Source: Chrysoporthe austroafricana
Lineage: Eukaryota > Ascomycota > Sordariomycetes > Diaporthales > Cryphonectriaceae
Direction of reading: 5' to 3'
Assembly (NCBI GenBank): GCA_001051155.2
Contig: JYIP02000001.1
Coordinates: forward strand, 4,340,001-4,404,000
Length of the DNA: 64,000 bases
Both the position numbers and the translations under genes were made by a program. The notes below the pieces were generated by a model. It worked only from the letters and a program-made list of their open reading frames with translations. It did no database searches and was not told the DNA's origin. This document shows positions 44,761 to 56,771 of the stretch, piece after piece. The stretch's first letter is position 1. Each line of letters begins with the position of its first letter.

Positions 44761-46762
44761 TCAGTTGATGTACTGGCCCTGGGGTATGTACTTCCACTCT
44801 GAGAAATAAGCCGGCGTCGTTCCACTGCCCCCATTGCTCGTGGCATACACGCCTACGAATGTGCCTAAATCTTGTCAGCCTCGCATCGCGGACCGTCGAG
44901 GAGTTCAAAGTCACCCACCCGTGAAGCCATAGCTTAATGCACTGTCCGCAACGTACAAGATCGTCTGCATCTCCGACTCCGCGTCCGCCGGCCCAACGGA
45001 GAACGAAAAATGCGTCATGTTCGCCGACCTAATCTCGAGTATCAGCGGGCTCTCCACCCAGCCGCTCGGCAGAGGCGCGACGATCGGGTCAGGAATTGAG
45101 ACGGATGAGATCCCTCGGTAGCGAATCTGAGGTATCAATTCCGTCGGATCAGATGGCTCCGTCAGGGTCGTGCCGGGGAACGCCTGCGTGCTCTCGTTCG
45201 CGCGCAGCATTACGAGGCCGAGGTCGAGGTGGTGGTTCTGCGTCAGGAACGTGGTGACGCCTGCCTCCTCGTACAGAGCGGATGGAGAATAATCTAGTGT
45301 GATGCGGTAGGTGAACAGTGTGTCTTGTTGTCTGCGGCCCACGAATGTTTGACCTCCAGTGGCAGAGTTCCCATCCAGGGCGGTGAGGTTAAGGGTCGAT
45401 GGGAGGAGTCGTAGCGTGTTTGGGTGGCCTTCCGGCGATATCATAAACGAGGATGTGTTGGGATACCTCCAGTAGGTCAAGTGAGCCGGAATAGTCGAGC
45501 CAGGAGCGAAATTAAAGTCATCGCCCTCGTTGATAAACGGTCCGGGGCCTGGAATGTCCTTGTCGATAGGAGAAAACTCCCACCCGCTCATCTTCCCGCT
45601 GACATTCGTCCAGACAGGAAATCCGCCCTCATTCCACGTTACAGCTGTCATTACCGTCTCTCGTCCCATAGGATAGTAGACAAATGCAGGTCCAGATCTT
45701 GTCGACAACGCGACGCCCCACCAGTTCCCAGTTGGGTCCTGGAACAGATCTGCATGCCCTACCGTTTGAAAGTAACCCGTAGTATTGACAGCCGTTAATA
45801 CTGGATTCGCCGGATTCGCCTCATACGGCCCAGTCAGGCCCCTGGAACGGGCCATATTCACCATGTGACCTAATCCAGTACCTCCTTCGGCGTCCAAAAG
45901 GTAGTACCACCCGTCTTTAGAGTACAAGTGTGGACCCTCAGGGGCCTCGCCTCCCGTCCCGTTCCACAGAATCTGCCAGTCACCCACCTCGCCCGTGTTC
46001 AGGTCCGCAGAGGCAAGCTCGAGGGCCGGGTAGATGTTCCAGTAGTGCGAGCCTACGATATAAGCAAGTCCATCGGCGTCCCAGAAGGGCGATGTATCGT
46101 AGCCGAAAAATGGAAAGTGGACTGCATTGCTCCAGGTTGATTGATCGTAGGGATTCTTGGAATTGAATATTATCTGAAAAAATGTTCACCTTCCAGACTG
46201 ATCACGCGTACTAGAGCGGTCATAAGCTTACGTTGTCCCATCTTGAAGAGTCATTAGCTGGCCGCGTGTCATCGAAGACAAGAGTTGTCACGACCCAGAA
46301 TATGCCATCGTTGTACCTGATCGATGGGGCCCAGATACCACTAGGACTCAAATCAGTCACCTCGGATCACTCTCCTAGGTCGAACTAGTGATCTACCTGG
46401 TTGAGCTGTTTGTGTACGCGAGCGTCGGCAGCTGTTCTTCTCTGTTGAGGACATTCCCTGGAAAACTAATCAGGGAAGTTGTACCTTGCTGTATATTGAG
46501 TGTGAAATACTAAGAAATCCCAATTACCTATCAACTTCCAATTTTGTAGATCTTTGCTTGCGTGGATCGGAATACCTGGAAAGGCGTTGAAGCTTGAGGA
46601 GGCACAGAAGAACGTCTCTTTCCATTCGGGGACGTAGACACAGCTAGGATCTGGGTGAAAGCCTGGTAGAATGGGGTTATAAAAGGTCGAGTTCGTCCCA
46701 TATGCTATGTGTGGCAGAGATGCGATGAGCAGACACCACAACACCGTCGTTAGCGGAGCCAT
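44761..46762 (-). CDS. GH43 beta-xylosidase/alpha-arabinofuranosidase, secreted
   Basis: Five exons (46762-46528, 46457-46397, 46340-46232, 46173-44919, 44864-44761) give 587 residues in phase. A signal peptide (MAPLTTVLWCLLIASLPHIAYG) is followed by the five-bladed propeller: NPILPGFHPDPSC with the catalytic-base Asp, GIWAPSIRYNDGIFWVVTT, SPFWDADGLAYIVG with the pKa-modulating Asp, and APEGPHLY with the catalytic-acid Glu. A C-terminal beta-sandwich (from ~DDFNFAPGSTIPAHLTYWRYPN) is the xylosidase C-terminal domain. It acts outside the cell on xylo- or arabino-oligosaccharides. Several Asn-X-Ser/Thr sites suit a secreted glycoprotein. Confidence 0.93.
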
Positions 46763-47586
46763 AGGTTTATTACCTCCTTTCTTACCTCACGTTTGACGCA
46801 AAGCTTACGGGATCGTCATTGACAATGTTATGGCAATATTTCAACTTTGTTGAGTGGCAGTAGCCATCTTTTGTTTATCTGCTGCTGCTCGAGAATCTAG
46901 TTGAGAATCTGTTGATCTAATTCCCCCGCATTACTGCAAGGTCTTGGTGCCAGCCGGATAAATTGACAACGGGCACTTTGCATCGCCGGAATATTGTGTC
47001 GGCGTAAGACCTGCCGAAAACAGGACGTGCCCTTGGATACAACCCTGGAGAAATATGATCACGACGATGAATAGAAGTGCAGCATGGTCATCAACAGGGC
47101 GTTCGAAAACGATATCTCGACTATTTGGACAACCAAAGCGGCGAACTAGACACGGAGTTCTATATGAGCCCAGATCCGTCGTGCGGGCTCTTCGACAGGA
47201 TGCAGGCGAGCTGGTCGCAGCCCAAGCAATCTCAAAGTCCATAGTCAATTCGCCTTCCGATTTTAAATTCTCAATCCATCGATGTCCAGATTCATTGGTA
47301 TGTGGCGGTGGCAGTCGTTGCCATATCTTTCGAGATGTCAAATACATCAAAATCATGTGGGAAATTCCGCAATGGCGGGAGCTTACGCCCCGTAGTGTAC
47401 ATGTCGATCCGGATGTCGGCATGGTATGATAACCTAGGCGGGCTGAAAGGGTAGATAGAATTGCGGTCGATGTAATTCAAAGCTGCTATCGTCAAGGAAC
47501 GAGGGAACGTGCGCAAAGTTGTAATGCAATATATAAAAACTGGCAGCTGTTGAGGTTGTGACGAAAAGAACTGCGTACTCCATTTA
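46763..47586. other. Intergenic region, no gene seen
   Basis: GH43 promoter and the 3' region of the transcription-factor gene. Short frames on both strands lack support. Confidence 0.5.
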
Positions 47587-50500
47587 CTAGAACCCTTCCT
47601 GATTACCAGTGCTTTCCATGTTCCGGGCCCAATTAAACCAATAGCTCTCACCCAGGCTGTCAATGTCCATCGGGACATCCACATCACCAAAAACGTCGGC
47701 TCCTGGGTCTGTGTCAGCCCATAGGAAGGGTGAACCCAGCCAATTGGCCGAAACCTCAAGATTTGACGGATGCCCTGCCTCGCTGGATGTTGGGCCGCTC
47801 TCGGAATTCATGTCCGCCGCAGTATCTTGGTTGATGGCAGCGGTCACCGATCTCTCTTGATCCATCCCAGGAGAGGCGTCAGAATGCTGATAGACTGGCT
47901 CGACATTGAATTGGGGGAGCGGCTGATGCTGCCCATAGACCGGGGCGGAGGCGAAATATTGTTGCTGAGATGTCTCGACTCCCTGATCGAGAGCCGTCGG
48001 ATAATCAACACCTCCCATCTCAAGATTTCTCGAAGGCTGAATTTGGGCCTTCACATTCCCGGCCTCGCTTAGAAGACCACGCCAGTGTTCGCGAATCCCC
48101 TCCTCGGAGTAAAATGGACAAGGGCTTGCTGGAGAGCGAAGGTTGCGGTCACCCAGCTCTAGCTGTTCGATCCGTCGCGGTTCGCCCCGCAGCCGCTCAA
48201 TCTCTTCCGCCCGATGCGTCCGGGCCTTAGCCATCAGCTTCCGCAGCGGAACCCACATCTGCAGCTTCTTGTCCATGTTGGGCTGTGCCGGGATCAACCA
48301 GCTGCTGTGAAGCGCAAGCCAGGCCCGCTCGACGATTGGCGACAGCGGCCGACGACCGACCTCGAGCAGGAGGAGCACGATGGCGTACCAGTGTGTGTAC
48401 GTCTGGTACATCCAGCGCCATTGGCGACAGTTCTGCTCGGCGTTCAGGGCATGGTTCCACTCAGCAATCTGAATCGCGTCTACCAGCAGCTTGTTGCGTA
48501 TCTCATCCGAATCTTGCTCGCTGGTAGCGGAGAAGAGTGTCGGAAAGTAGACCATGAGCGTCAACTTGGAAACAACTAGGCGGACGCAGGTAGTCCCAAC
48601 CCACCAGGCAATCTTCGCATCCGCTGCCGCGTACTCGAAATAGGCCGAGTTGATTTTACCGGCAAGCTCGTCTAACAGACGACATTGGTCGTCGAGGCTT
48701 GGGGAGCCCTGTTTACCCCCAAGAGACATCATCCGCCTGGAGATGTCGCAGATTTTGAAGACGTCAATCGGAAATGTCATATCGGTCATACCCTCACGTG
48801 CTGAAGGCATTTCTCTCGTCTCGGGACCGATGTCGCCGTCGTTGATATTGAGGGGAAATTTTGTATCGAAACTGTCTGCTGCAATCGTGTAGTCAGTACC
48901 TTGATCTTCGGACGCTCGTACATCTTAATCAACCTGTTAGTGAGACACGTATCTTCTTCAGCAAGAGGAGGGGGGGTTGCAAGGGGATCGCCTGAAGCTG
49001 TATCGAAACGTCTCGATAGACCTCCAGAAGGCAGGATCGATTCGTGCCAGGTTGTTGGCCTGGAAAATCTAAAACGAAAATGGGCATTCAGAGAACATAC
49101 CAAGCTGTTCAATGTTAGACACAAGCATCATTTCAAGACAGAAAGAAAAAAAAGAGGGGGGGGGGTCGGGACTTCGTGGCCTCAGTAAGGCGTAGAGCTC
49201 TGTAGTATCTTCGCAAAAAAGATATCTCGCCTCCGAGACAAGCAAACATTTTTGTCAAAACTTACCATACAAAGCGTCCACCAGATTCTTCTTCTCATTT
49301 CGACCTCGTACGGCGTCAGATGCTGGAAGTGGGAGCCGTCTCGTTGCAGTCCGAGGGCCTGTGCTATTCGGATAGCGAGTCCAACCATCATCCACACAAA
49401 ACGGGGGCTATCATGACGGCGAGCGAGAGCTAGAAAGATAGTAAGGGCTTGAAGTAGTACCAAATCGGGGACATTGAGGAAATCAGCTCGGGCGAGGGCA
49501 TGCTCAAGGCCAAGCCGAAACTTGAGGTTGAGTTCCCCCTTTGTCGTGCCGAAATTGTTTATTACCTGGAGATGAGATCACATTGATAAGCTTGTGTACA
49601 TATGTCCACGCAGAGTCTAGACAGTGACATTTGAACGGCACTCACGTCGTCGTCCTCCATCGAGGTCACAGCTGCGTAGTACACTGCAAAAAGCAGAGAC
49701 TCATTGGCGGGCGCGAGGCTCGACACATCGGTCCCACGCAACTCACGAACCATCTTCGTAAGGGTGGGCATGTGGACACACTGTGTGAAAATATTCACAT
49801 TCTCCGAGTATGTGTCCAGGAGGAACGGGATTTGAGACGGCAGCGGATGGAATTCGCGCGAGTCAACCCTATATGGTCCTAGGTTGTGCCCGAAGAGGAA
49901 TGCATGTCGCTCTGAGGGGGTCCGGTCAAGTTCCTGAGTGGACGTTGTCTGCTCTGGAGCTTGGTCTTCATCCGAAGAACCGGAGTCATCTCCTGCCAAG
50001 TCCATCTTGAGCCCATGAAGCTGGAGAGCGGTCAACGACGTGCTTCGGCTCGAGCACAGCCTATCCAGGGACGTGCACATACCTCATCCTGTGCGCAGAG
50101 AGTCAGCAATTGCTCGCAATGGGAGTTGAAATGAGCACGAGAGCATATTCAGGACCTCAATTTCGATGTGAAACGGCGTAAACATGTTCAGAGATGATAA
50201 CTTACGTCCACGCGGGACCAAAATCCGGAACTGATGTACCGGCTCCTGTTTGCGTCCTTGAGGACCATTCTCCCGAACTGTTTCTGGATACTAGACGTGC
50301 TCGCGATGGAAGACATGGCCGCGTCCCGGTCTGCATCTTGGCCATGGCTGTCAGCAGCATTGCTCGGTGAGGTGCCCGAGGACGGGGGTGCCGAGCCATC
50401 GCTCGCAGCACTAGCGGCAGCATTTGCGTGCTCTAGCTGGCTGCTCAGCTCCTTCACGAGGCTTTCGAGGTTACGCAGTCGTTCCATGACATGGGGCGCC

Positions 50501-50829
50501 TGCAAGCTAGCACCCTGCGGTGGTTTGAGGGTGACCGAGGCGGCGGCATCGTCGGTGATGCGCTCGAGCCGTCGGGCCCACCTCGGCGGGCGGTCGTTAG
50601 ATGGGAAGACACAGGCTATATTGCCCCGGCGACAGTTTGAGCACGGGTTGGCCTTGTCACAGCGTACCTTGCGGCGGCGGCAGACCACGCAGCTCCGCAG
50701 CTTCGGCGTGGACCCGGAAGCAGGCGCGGGTGCTGATGCAACGGTGGGCGCTGCAGTGTCCAGCGTCGCGGTTTTCTCGGAGGCGGAGGCCGAAGCCGAG
50801 CCGCACGCGCCCCCATCCGGACTGAGCAT
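47587..50829 (-). CDS. Zn2Cys6 transcription factor with fungal_trans domain and two microexons
   Basis: My model has six exons: 50829-50206, 50088-50083 (6 nt), 50020-49646, 49565-49266, 49104-49101 (4 nt) and 48923-47587. They give 881 residues. The binuclear zinc cluster at residues 47-73 (CVVCRRRKVRCDKANPC...C...C) has canonical CX2CX6CX5CX2CX6C spacing and is followed by a leucine-patterned linker. The middle region is the fungal_trans domain: LLDTYSENVNIFTQCVHMPTL, IAQALGLQRDG, EMRRRIWWTLCM, RASEDQGTDYTI, FPLNINDGDI. The first microexon supplies Asp-Glu in SRVD-DE-LHGLKMDL. The second supplies CTTG, restoring CM-LDV-RASEDQG, the conserved WWxLCxLD wording. Without them the frame breaks. 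It is a nuclear activator of unknown target, divergent from the SDR gene at 51488. Confidence 0.88.
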
Positions 50830-51487
50830 CGCGGAAACTTGGGACTCGCTGCGGACGCTGCGTGCGACGGTGCCTGCTGGGGCTCGAATATAGATTTGTA
50901 AGGTAGACAGCCGCCAAGACTGGCTGCTGTAGATATTGTTGTGTGCATCGCTGGATCTGGCGTCCTCGCACCCGCACCCGCGTATCTCATGGACCTAAGC
51001 AGGCTCCCAGGCTAGACTCCATCCTTCGCTGACGGACGTGTCCAGCTGTGGGCGAACGGCCACAGCGAGCGACCCAGCGTGCCAGGGCCCGGGCTTGCCG
51101 GGGCGATTCCGGTCCGAGCTGGAAACCGAGGCCTTGTGGGCTATGCCAGATGCCGTCTAGCGCCGGCTCGCGCTTGCTGCTGGCTCGCACTTCTCTCGGC
51201 ACATCACCAAGCTCGTCGCCTTCGGCTGCAGGCAGCTATTTGAGACGCAAACGTATAAAGTAGATCGATGTATGACTGCAGGAACACGGCATGAGATAGA
51301 CCCAAACATCGCAGAGATCTAAAGAGCCCAAGTGACCAATAATCTTGACCCTTTCTACAATAATCTTGACCCTTTCTACAGAATCGAAAGGCATCCTTCG
51401 CTCAGAAGACCTGCTCGGTTCACTCCTCGCCCAGTACGGACGTACTCCATATTGCTTCTGAACAACCTTGTTGCATCAGACAGACAC
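50830..51487. promoter_or_regulatory. Divergent promoter of the Zn2Cys6 factor and SDR genes
   Basis: This 658-bp region lies between head-to-head starts. A TATAAAG lies at 51252-51258 on the plus strand, 230 bp before the SDR ATG. A perfect 21-bp tandem duplication lies at 51338-51379 in the SDR leader. Confidence 0.4.
51338..51379. repeat. Perfect 21-bp tandem duplication
   Basis: Two identical 21-bp copies (51338-51358 and 51359-51379, each beginning AATAATCTTGACC) lie 109 bp before the likely SDR start. Because the unit is a multiple of three and stop-free, it keeps an upstream frame open and can mislead start choice. Confidence 0.9.
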
Positions 51488-52219
51488 ATGATGACTTCAC
51501 CAATGACCATCGCCTTCCTGGGAGCCAGCACCGGCGTTGGCCTCTCCGCGCTCAAGCATACCCTCGCTGGCGGCCACCAGTGTGTCGCCCTCTGCCGGAC
51601 GCCCTCGAAGCTCACTGCCATCCTCCCTCCGGAATCAAACCCCAACCTCAAGGTGATCCAAGGGAACGCGCACGACGTCAGCTCCGTGGTCCAGCTGATC
51701 CGGAAGGAAGACGGGCACCTTGTCGACAAGATCGTGTCGACCATCGGCGGCAAGCCTACCATGTCAACAAAATTCCTCGACGACCCTGAAGTCTGCCAGA
51801 AGGGCATGGCTGCTCTACTCGAGGCGATCGATCAGCTTCGCAGGGGCGGAGCGGCGGGCAGGCCCTACATCGTCGTCTGTGGCACGACAGGCATGTCGAA
51901 GTTCGGTCGCGACATCCCCTTGCCCATGGTCCCGCTCTATCACTACATGCTCAAGGTCCCTCACGCCGACAAGAAGGTCATGGAGGATAGGCTGCTCAAG
52001 AGCGGGGAGGAGTACACCATCGTCCACTGCAGCTTCCTTACCAACGGCGAATCGAACAAGGTGATCCGGGTGGGAATTGAGGATCCGGTATTAGGGCGAG
52101 AGTCCACGGCCATAGGCTATACGATCTCACGTGAGGATGCTGGAAAGTGGTTTGCAGACAACCTTCTGAACAGGAAGGACCCGAAGTATGTCAACAAGAT
52201 TGCAAAAATCACATACTAG
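51488..52219 (+). CDS. NAD(P)-binding Rossmann protein, atypical SDR (NmrA/NAD(P)H-binding type)
   Basis: An intronless frame of 243 codons from the ATG at 51488; the open frame extends upstream to 51332 through a tandem repeat, which is less likely to be translated. The N-terminus (TIAFLGASTGVGLSALKHTLAGGHQCVALCR) has the GxxxGxG dinucleotide motif with an Arg that favours NADPH. It then shows VIQGNAHD, IVSTIGGKPT and YTIVHCSFLTNG. No classical YxxxK active site is evident, as expected for atypical SDRs acting as NAD(P)H sensors or reductases. It is divergently paired with the Zn2Cys6 regulator, which may control it; that is inference. Confidence 0.82.
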   Translation: MMTSPMTIAFLGASTGVGLSALKHTLAGGHQCVALCRTPSKLTAILPPESNPNLKVIQGNAHDVSSVVQLIRKEDGHLVDKIVSTIGGKPTMSTKFLDDPEVCQKGMAALLEAIDQLRRGGAAGRPYIVVCGTTGMSKFGRDIPLPMVPLYHYMLKVPHADKKVMEDRLLKSGEEYTIVHCSFLTNGESNKVIRVGIEDPVLGRESTAIGYTISREDAGKWFADNLLNRKDPKYVNKIAKITY

Positions 52220-55200
52220 GTTGTGGGAAAGGGGGGGGGGTGTTGGTTAGATGGTCAGTTGGTCTGGTCGACTGTTGGTGCCTGGCGCATGGTAGACGGA
52301 ATGTGCTGGCCTCGAGATCTGTTTGCACTCACCCAGTCACCCAGTGCACATTATCAGACCTCTTGACGAACTGGGCCACACCCACAGTGGAGACATTTGC
52401 AAGCTATTCTGGTCTACGTGCCGTGTGCGAGTCAGACAAGTGGCACCATTGATCTCGCTACCTGAGTCCTCTTAGCGAGCCTCGGAGGAGGGGCACACAG
52501 TATTGCGCAACTGTGGCCTCGCTCAGGGGCCACGTCGACATCTAGAAATTCACCTGCATATACTCCGTATGCAATCTACATACGGCAGGACCCATCATCG
52601 AGCATGCATCCCGTTCCAGTAGATGCCCAAGGGTTCAGTCCCCCGTGGGCCCGCTCGGACCCCCTCTCCGAATCTCCAGAGAAGGAAACATCACGCTCTC
52701 AGCGATACTTGGCCAGCACTCCATGAATTGACGTCTATTTTATTGGCCAAAGTGGGCCGAAGCTTCATCGAAGCAGGAGCGGAATCGATCGCGGGCCTGG
52801 ACCTTCGCAGCAAGCCGCGTCTTGAGGACTCTTGCCCGGATGGAGTTGGGGCCCCGTCTGATGCCCACAGCCTAGTTGAGCCCGGAGCTACCAATGCAGG
52901 CACTGACGACATCACGGCCCGTCTGTGTGGTATGGACACGCCTCATTGGCGGCCCCAGACTCCGACCACGTGGTTCTATCGGCGGTGCCTTTTTTTTTTC
53001 TTTTTGCTTTTGCTTGCTTTTCTTTTCCCACGCCACGATGCTTGGCGAGTCAGAAAGTGCTGGCGCTGATTCTGGAGCAGAACGGACAGAACACATCTGC
53101 ACTACTTAAAAGACTGTTCTTATATGTCTCACCCGCGCGTTGTCCACCTGGCCCGGATAAGGCGAGGCCAACGCCACAGGAGGATTCAGAAGACGCGCGG
53201 CGATACGTCGAACCCGCCGCCAACAGAGCGGTGCTCTTGGTAGTCTCCGGGTGAGACTACGATCGGTCTTCGCAAGATCCAGATCTCGATGCTAGGAATA
53301 TCATCGCAAAATCATGGAATCTCTCAGCCTCCTCGTCACAGGCGTCGCCCAGACGTGTAAAGTCGTAAGATAATCACCAGATTGTGCTGGGTAGCGCAAA
53401 GTTTATCCAGCATGTCTCCTGAACGGCCGCCAGGCGCTGGTAGCGCTAGCGAGCTCTGGAACCAACAGCAGGCAGGACTCGAGGAAATAAACAGCCGGGT
53501 GGGATATCAAGCCCATTGCCAGACTTGAGACTGCGGCGGCGTGTGGAGCTCACCCAAACCAAGGGTCTGCATCCAATAAAAGTGATATGTTCCACGTGGC
53601 GAGCACTGTCTGCATCCACCCGCCATGCAGGCTGCTAGCCTCACGGTGCTATGACGGGTGACAGCGTTCTCCTTGTCACGCCTTGTGCGTTGGAGCTACT
53701 GTACAGCTTACTGTGCCCAGAGGTCGATCGGAAGCAGGTTCTGCGGCTCAGGGATGCTGGTGCCGTGGTCGCACAGGACCTTAAGTGCCGGGGGTTGGGA
53801 ATGTTCGATGATGTGATGAAGACTGGGAGCCCACCATCATGCGGCGCTCGGACGCATTCTGGAGGGTTGCATCGCCCGCGGCGGAAATCTGTCGCCGGGC
53901 GAAGGGGACGTTCCCCGGCGGCGGATCAATAAAAGTTGGATGGTTTTGTCCCAGTCCGTTGCAAAGCCAGTTTCACCACAGAGGTCATTTCCGGCGGCGG
54001 CGTCGTCCCTCATATGCTGTCGGCCCGGAGTGGAGGGTGGCTGACGGGGCTTATACCGTTCGCACCGAGACTAGGACTAGGTTATAAAAGGGCACCTCGA
54101 CAGCACTCGGGCCCGTTTCATCCGCCCGGCAAGCGAAGCACAGCGCTGCTCCTGGTGCCAGAGACCGTGTGATGCTGCCCGGTGCTCCTGTGCAGAATTC
54201 GCGCCACCTACCGACGCATCCCGTTGTCATGTCCTGCATAACGACTCACGGTAGAGTCGCACCGCTGCGTAGCAATACATGCACCCGAGTCCCGGGGCGC
54301 AGCCAGCCCGTGAGGACGGACCGCCGACTCCCGGGTTAGCTGCTTGAGGAGGGCGCTCCCTCTTGTCGCGTACCTCCGCGCTGCTGTACGGCGCCGATCC
54401 CTGCGCCCAGAGACGTCCTCGCCCCCTGGGTCAAGATCCGATTCGATAGCTCACATTACATAGTAGTTTCAGAGACTTGGGACCACGGCTGGCCCCTGCA
54501 GGACCCACCGGTTCAGGGACGGCTCCCCGGCCTTGGCTGGCCCGTTCTGCCTGCACGGCCACCAGACAGGAACTGGGAAAGCCCTCTTTGCTAAAGAAAA
54601 CGCTCCCCGGACTTCGACACTTCGGGACTGGTATCAGGGACGCCACGGGCAAAACTAGCACCCAGTACGAGGCCACGCTGGGAACCGGGAGGCTCGACGC
54701 GGGCCATTCGGCCTTTGCGCGCTCGAGGGAGGCAGAAGCTGTCAGGCGCCTGATCGGGTGGGCTCATGCTGATGATAGCCCGTGCGCGCCGCTATCACTG
54801 CTTTCGGCTCGACTTCATCTGCGTCTGCAGGGTCTCGAGCCTTGCTGTCAGGCTGTCCAGCTGAGCGGACGAATGGGGCCGGACATACGATGTAACCACA
54901 CGGGCACCGGCTCCACTTGGGAGAGATGCCAAAACCGCCGATATGCAACGGGATTTGCTGGCACTGCACTGGCACTGCACTGGCAGAGACCGGTGCCCTA
55001 ACTCCCCGTTGGTAAAAGTGTAATGCGACCACGATCTTCGACCAGCCAGGGGCCTGTTTGACTGATTGCACAGGCAGGCAGCCAACTGGCAGCATGCTGG
55101 CAGAGAAAGCACCCGTCGAGATTTAGTTTCGATTAACTAAATCGCTCTGATATATCTCCGGGTTCAGATTGCATATCCTCTGGCTCCCTTCCCATGATAG

Positions 55201-56771
55201 GCGGCCTTGCGAAACCTTATCTCTTGCGGAGAGGGTCTCACATTAGAACATGAAGATCATATTGCCAGAGAAATCACTGTGGTTACCCAATTCGCCCTCA
55301 GTCCCAGGGAGGGGCCACACGTGATCAACCCGCCATCGATGACTTGACCAGGCAGCCACTGTTTTCCCTTGTCAACCTCTCTGGATCTTGGGGATGTTAT
55401 TCGAGTAAGCACTTACAGCAAACCCTGGGCACCGTAGCCCCGCCCTGATGGCTCGCTTGGGCCAGCCCAAGGATTCCGCCCCAGACTACGCCAGCGTCCG
55501 CTACGTGCCGTGGCTGCCCTGGAACTCGCAAGACTAAGTAGGTATCTGCCATAGTAAGGCCGATCTCCAGGAACAAGCTGAAAGCAGGCATGCCCGCCTA
55601 TTGTTCGCTGCTAATCGACATCTGACCGCGGCGATTCTTTGTCAAGGCATCGTAGCAACCCTCGAGACTAGACCAGGAAAGGCCTCAAGCTACGCAGTGC
55701 CTGGACGCGAGTTTCCACCCATCCATCTTTTTCTGGCGTCCGTGTTTCCGCACAGACGCCATTCTGCTACTGTTACTCTATCCTAATCAAAGCCCTACGG
55801 CGAGCTCCATTGTGGTGCGCGTGTACTGACAATTACTATGGTATAACCGCAAATTACCCAAATCTCAAATAGTGTGAGCTCGAGGCAAATGAGGACACTC
55901 CTCTCGAATATGCACGCTCCGTTAGGCCGTGAACGGGAGACAACAAGCGAGGAAAGCCTAGGCTCTGGCCCACACTGGGTTGGACGGACCCCGTGTCCAA
56001 GTGGGACATCCCGCCTCAATCCTCGAGGACTCCAGAGTATCCACAGTATCCATGGGGCCAAGGAGCAAGCCATTTCACTGTTATCAGCACCTGCACGTCA
56101 GGGGCCATCCTGTTCAAATCCCAGTTTTGCCGCTCTTAAGAATGACTAGGGGGGACACTGTACTGGGCCAATGTCAGATGCCATCCGATGTTAGCAGCAC
56201 ACTTCGTAAACACCGAATGGGTCCTCTCGACTTGCGCACAGAGCTAGCACCTCAATGTATATAGTGATGCGCCGGTCCCAGGGCCACCCTCCTTCTCTGG
56301 GTCGCGGTCTGTTTCCGTGCTTCATTCTTCGTCCTCTGGACTGGATATAATTACCTAACCCTCTCTCCGTCCTCGGCTGTTCAGTGCCACCCCCTTTGCC
56401 CGTGGCTCTGCTCCTCATCGCCTGCCGAGGCCTCGCCCTGATCATACCACTGAATCCGCCCGGGGTGGCGCGTGTAAGGTTGCCGCTGTGAACGAGGCAA
56501 CCGTCGCTGATTCGAGACGCACGGCGCCGTTCTTACGCCAAAAAAACTAGCTATTTCGTCAACCGGGGTTTCCGTACCTGGCCCAGGAAAAAGGTGCAGC
56601 CCGCCTCTCCCGCGATCCTCGGTCTAGACCCGTTGGACGACCACCCAGGGTGGTTGCAGAAATACCACGCCCGTTCCCGAGGCTGACTGCTGAGCAGCAA
56701 ACTACGGCTCGTTTCCAGAAGACTCTCGTTCATCTCCCACGCGCCAATCGGTATCAGTCCCAGCCTCCATC
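52220..56771. other. 4.5-kb GC-rich intergenic region without a supported gene
   Basis: Numerous overlapping frames on both strands are low-complexity and lack domains, signal peptides or consistent splice sites. A T-rich tract lies at 52989-53028. The last ~400 bp carries TATAATTA-like sequence (56346-56353) and a CT-rich leader for the ankyrin gene. A long 5' UTR, non-coding RNA or regulatory region could be here, but nothing in the sequence proves it. Confidence 0.45.
54958..54985. repeat. Short tandem repeat, 11-bp unit
   Basis: CTGGCACTGCA is repeated twice and then partly a third time. Context is non-coding. Confidence 0.85.

Noticed and set aside
54477..55001. 174-codon plus-strand frame
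   Set aside because: No start context, low-complexity mixture, and it ends in an 11-bp tandem repeat.
56105..56130. tRNA-like B-box (GTTCAAATCCC)
   Set aside because: The flanking T-arm stem does not pair and no acceptor or anticodon arms can be drawn upstream.
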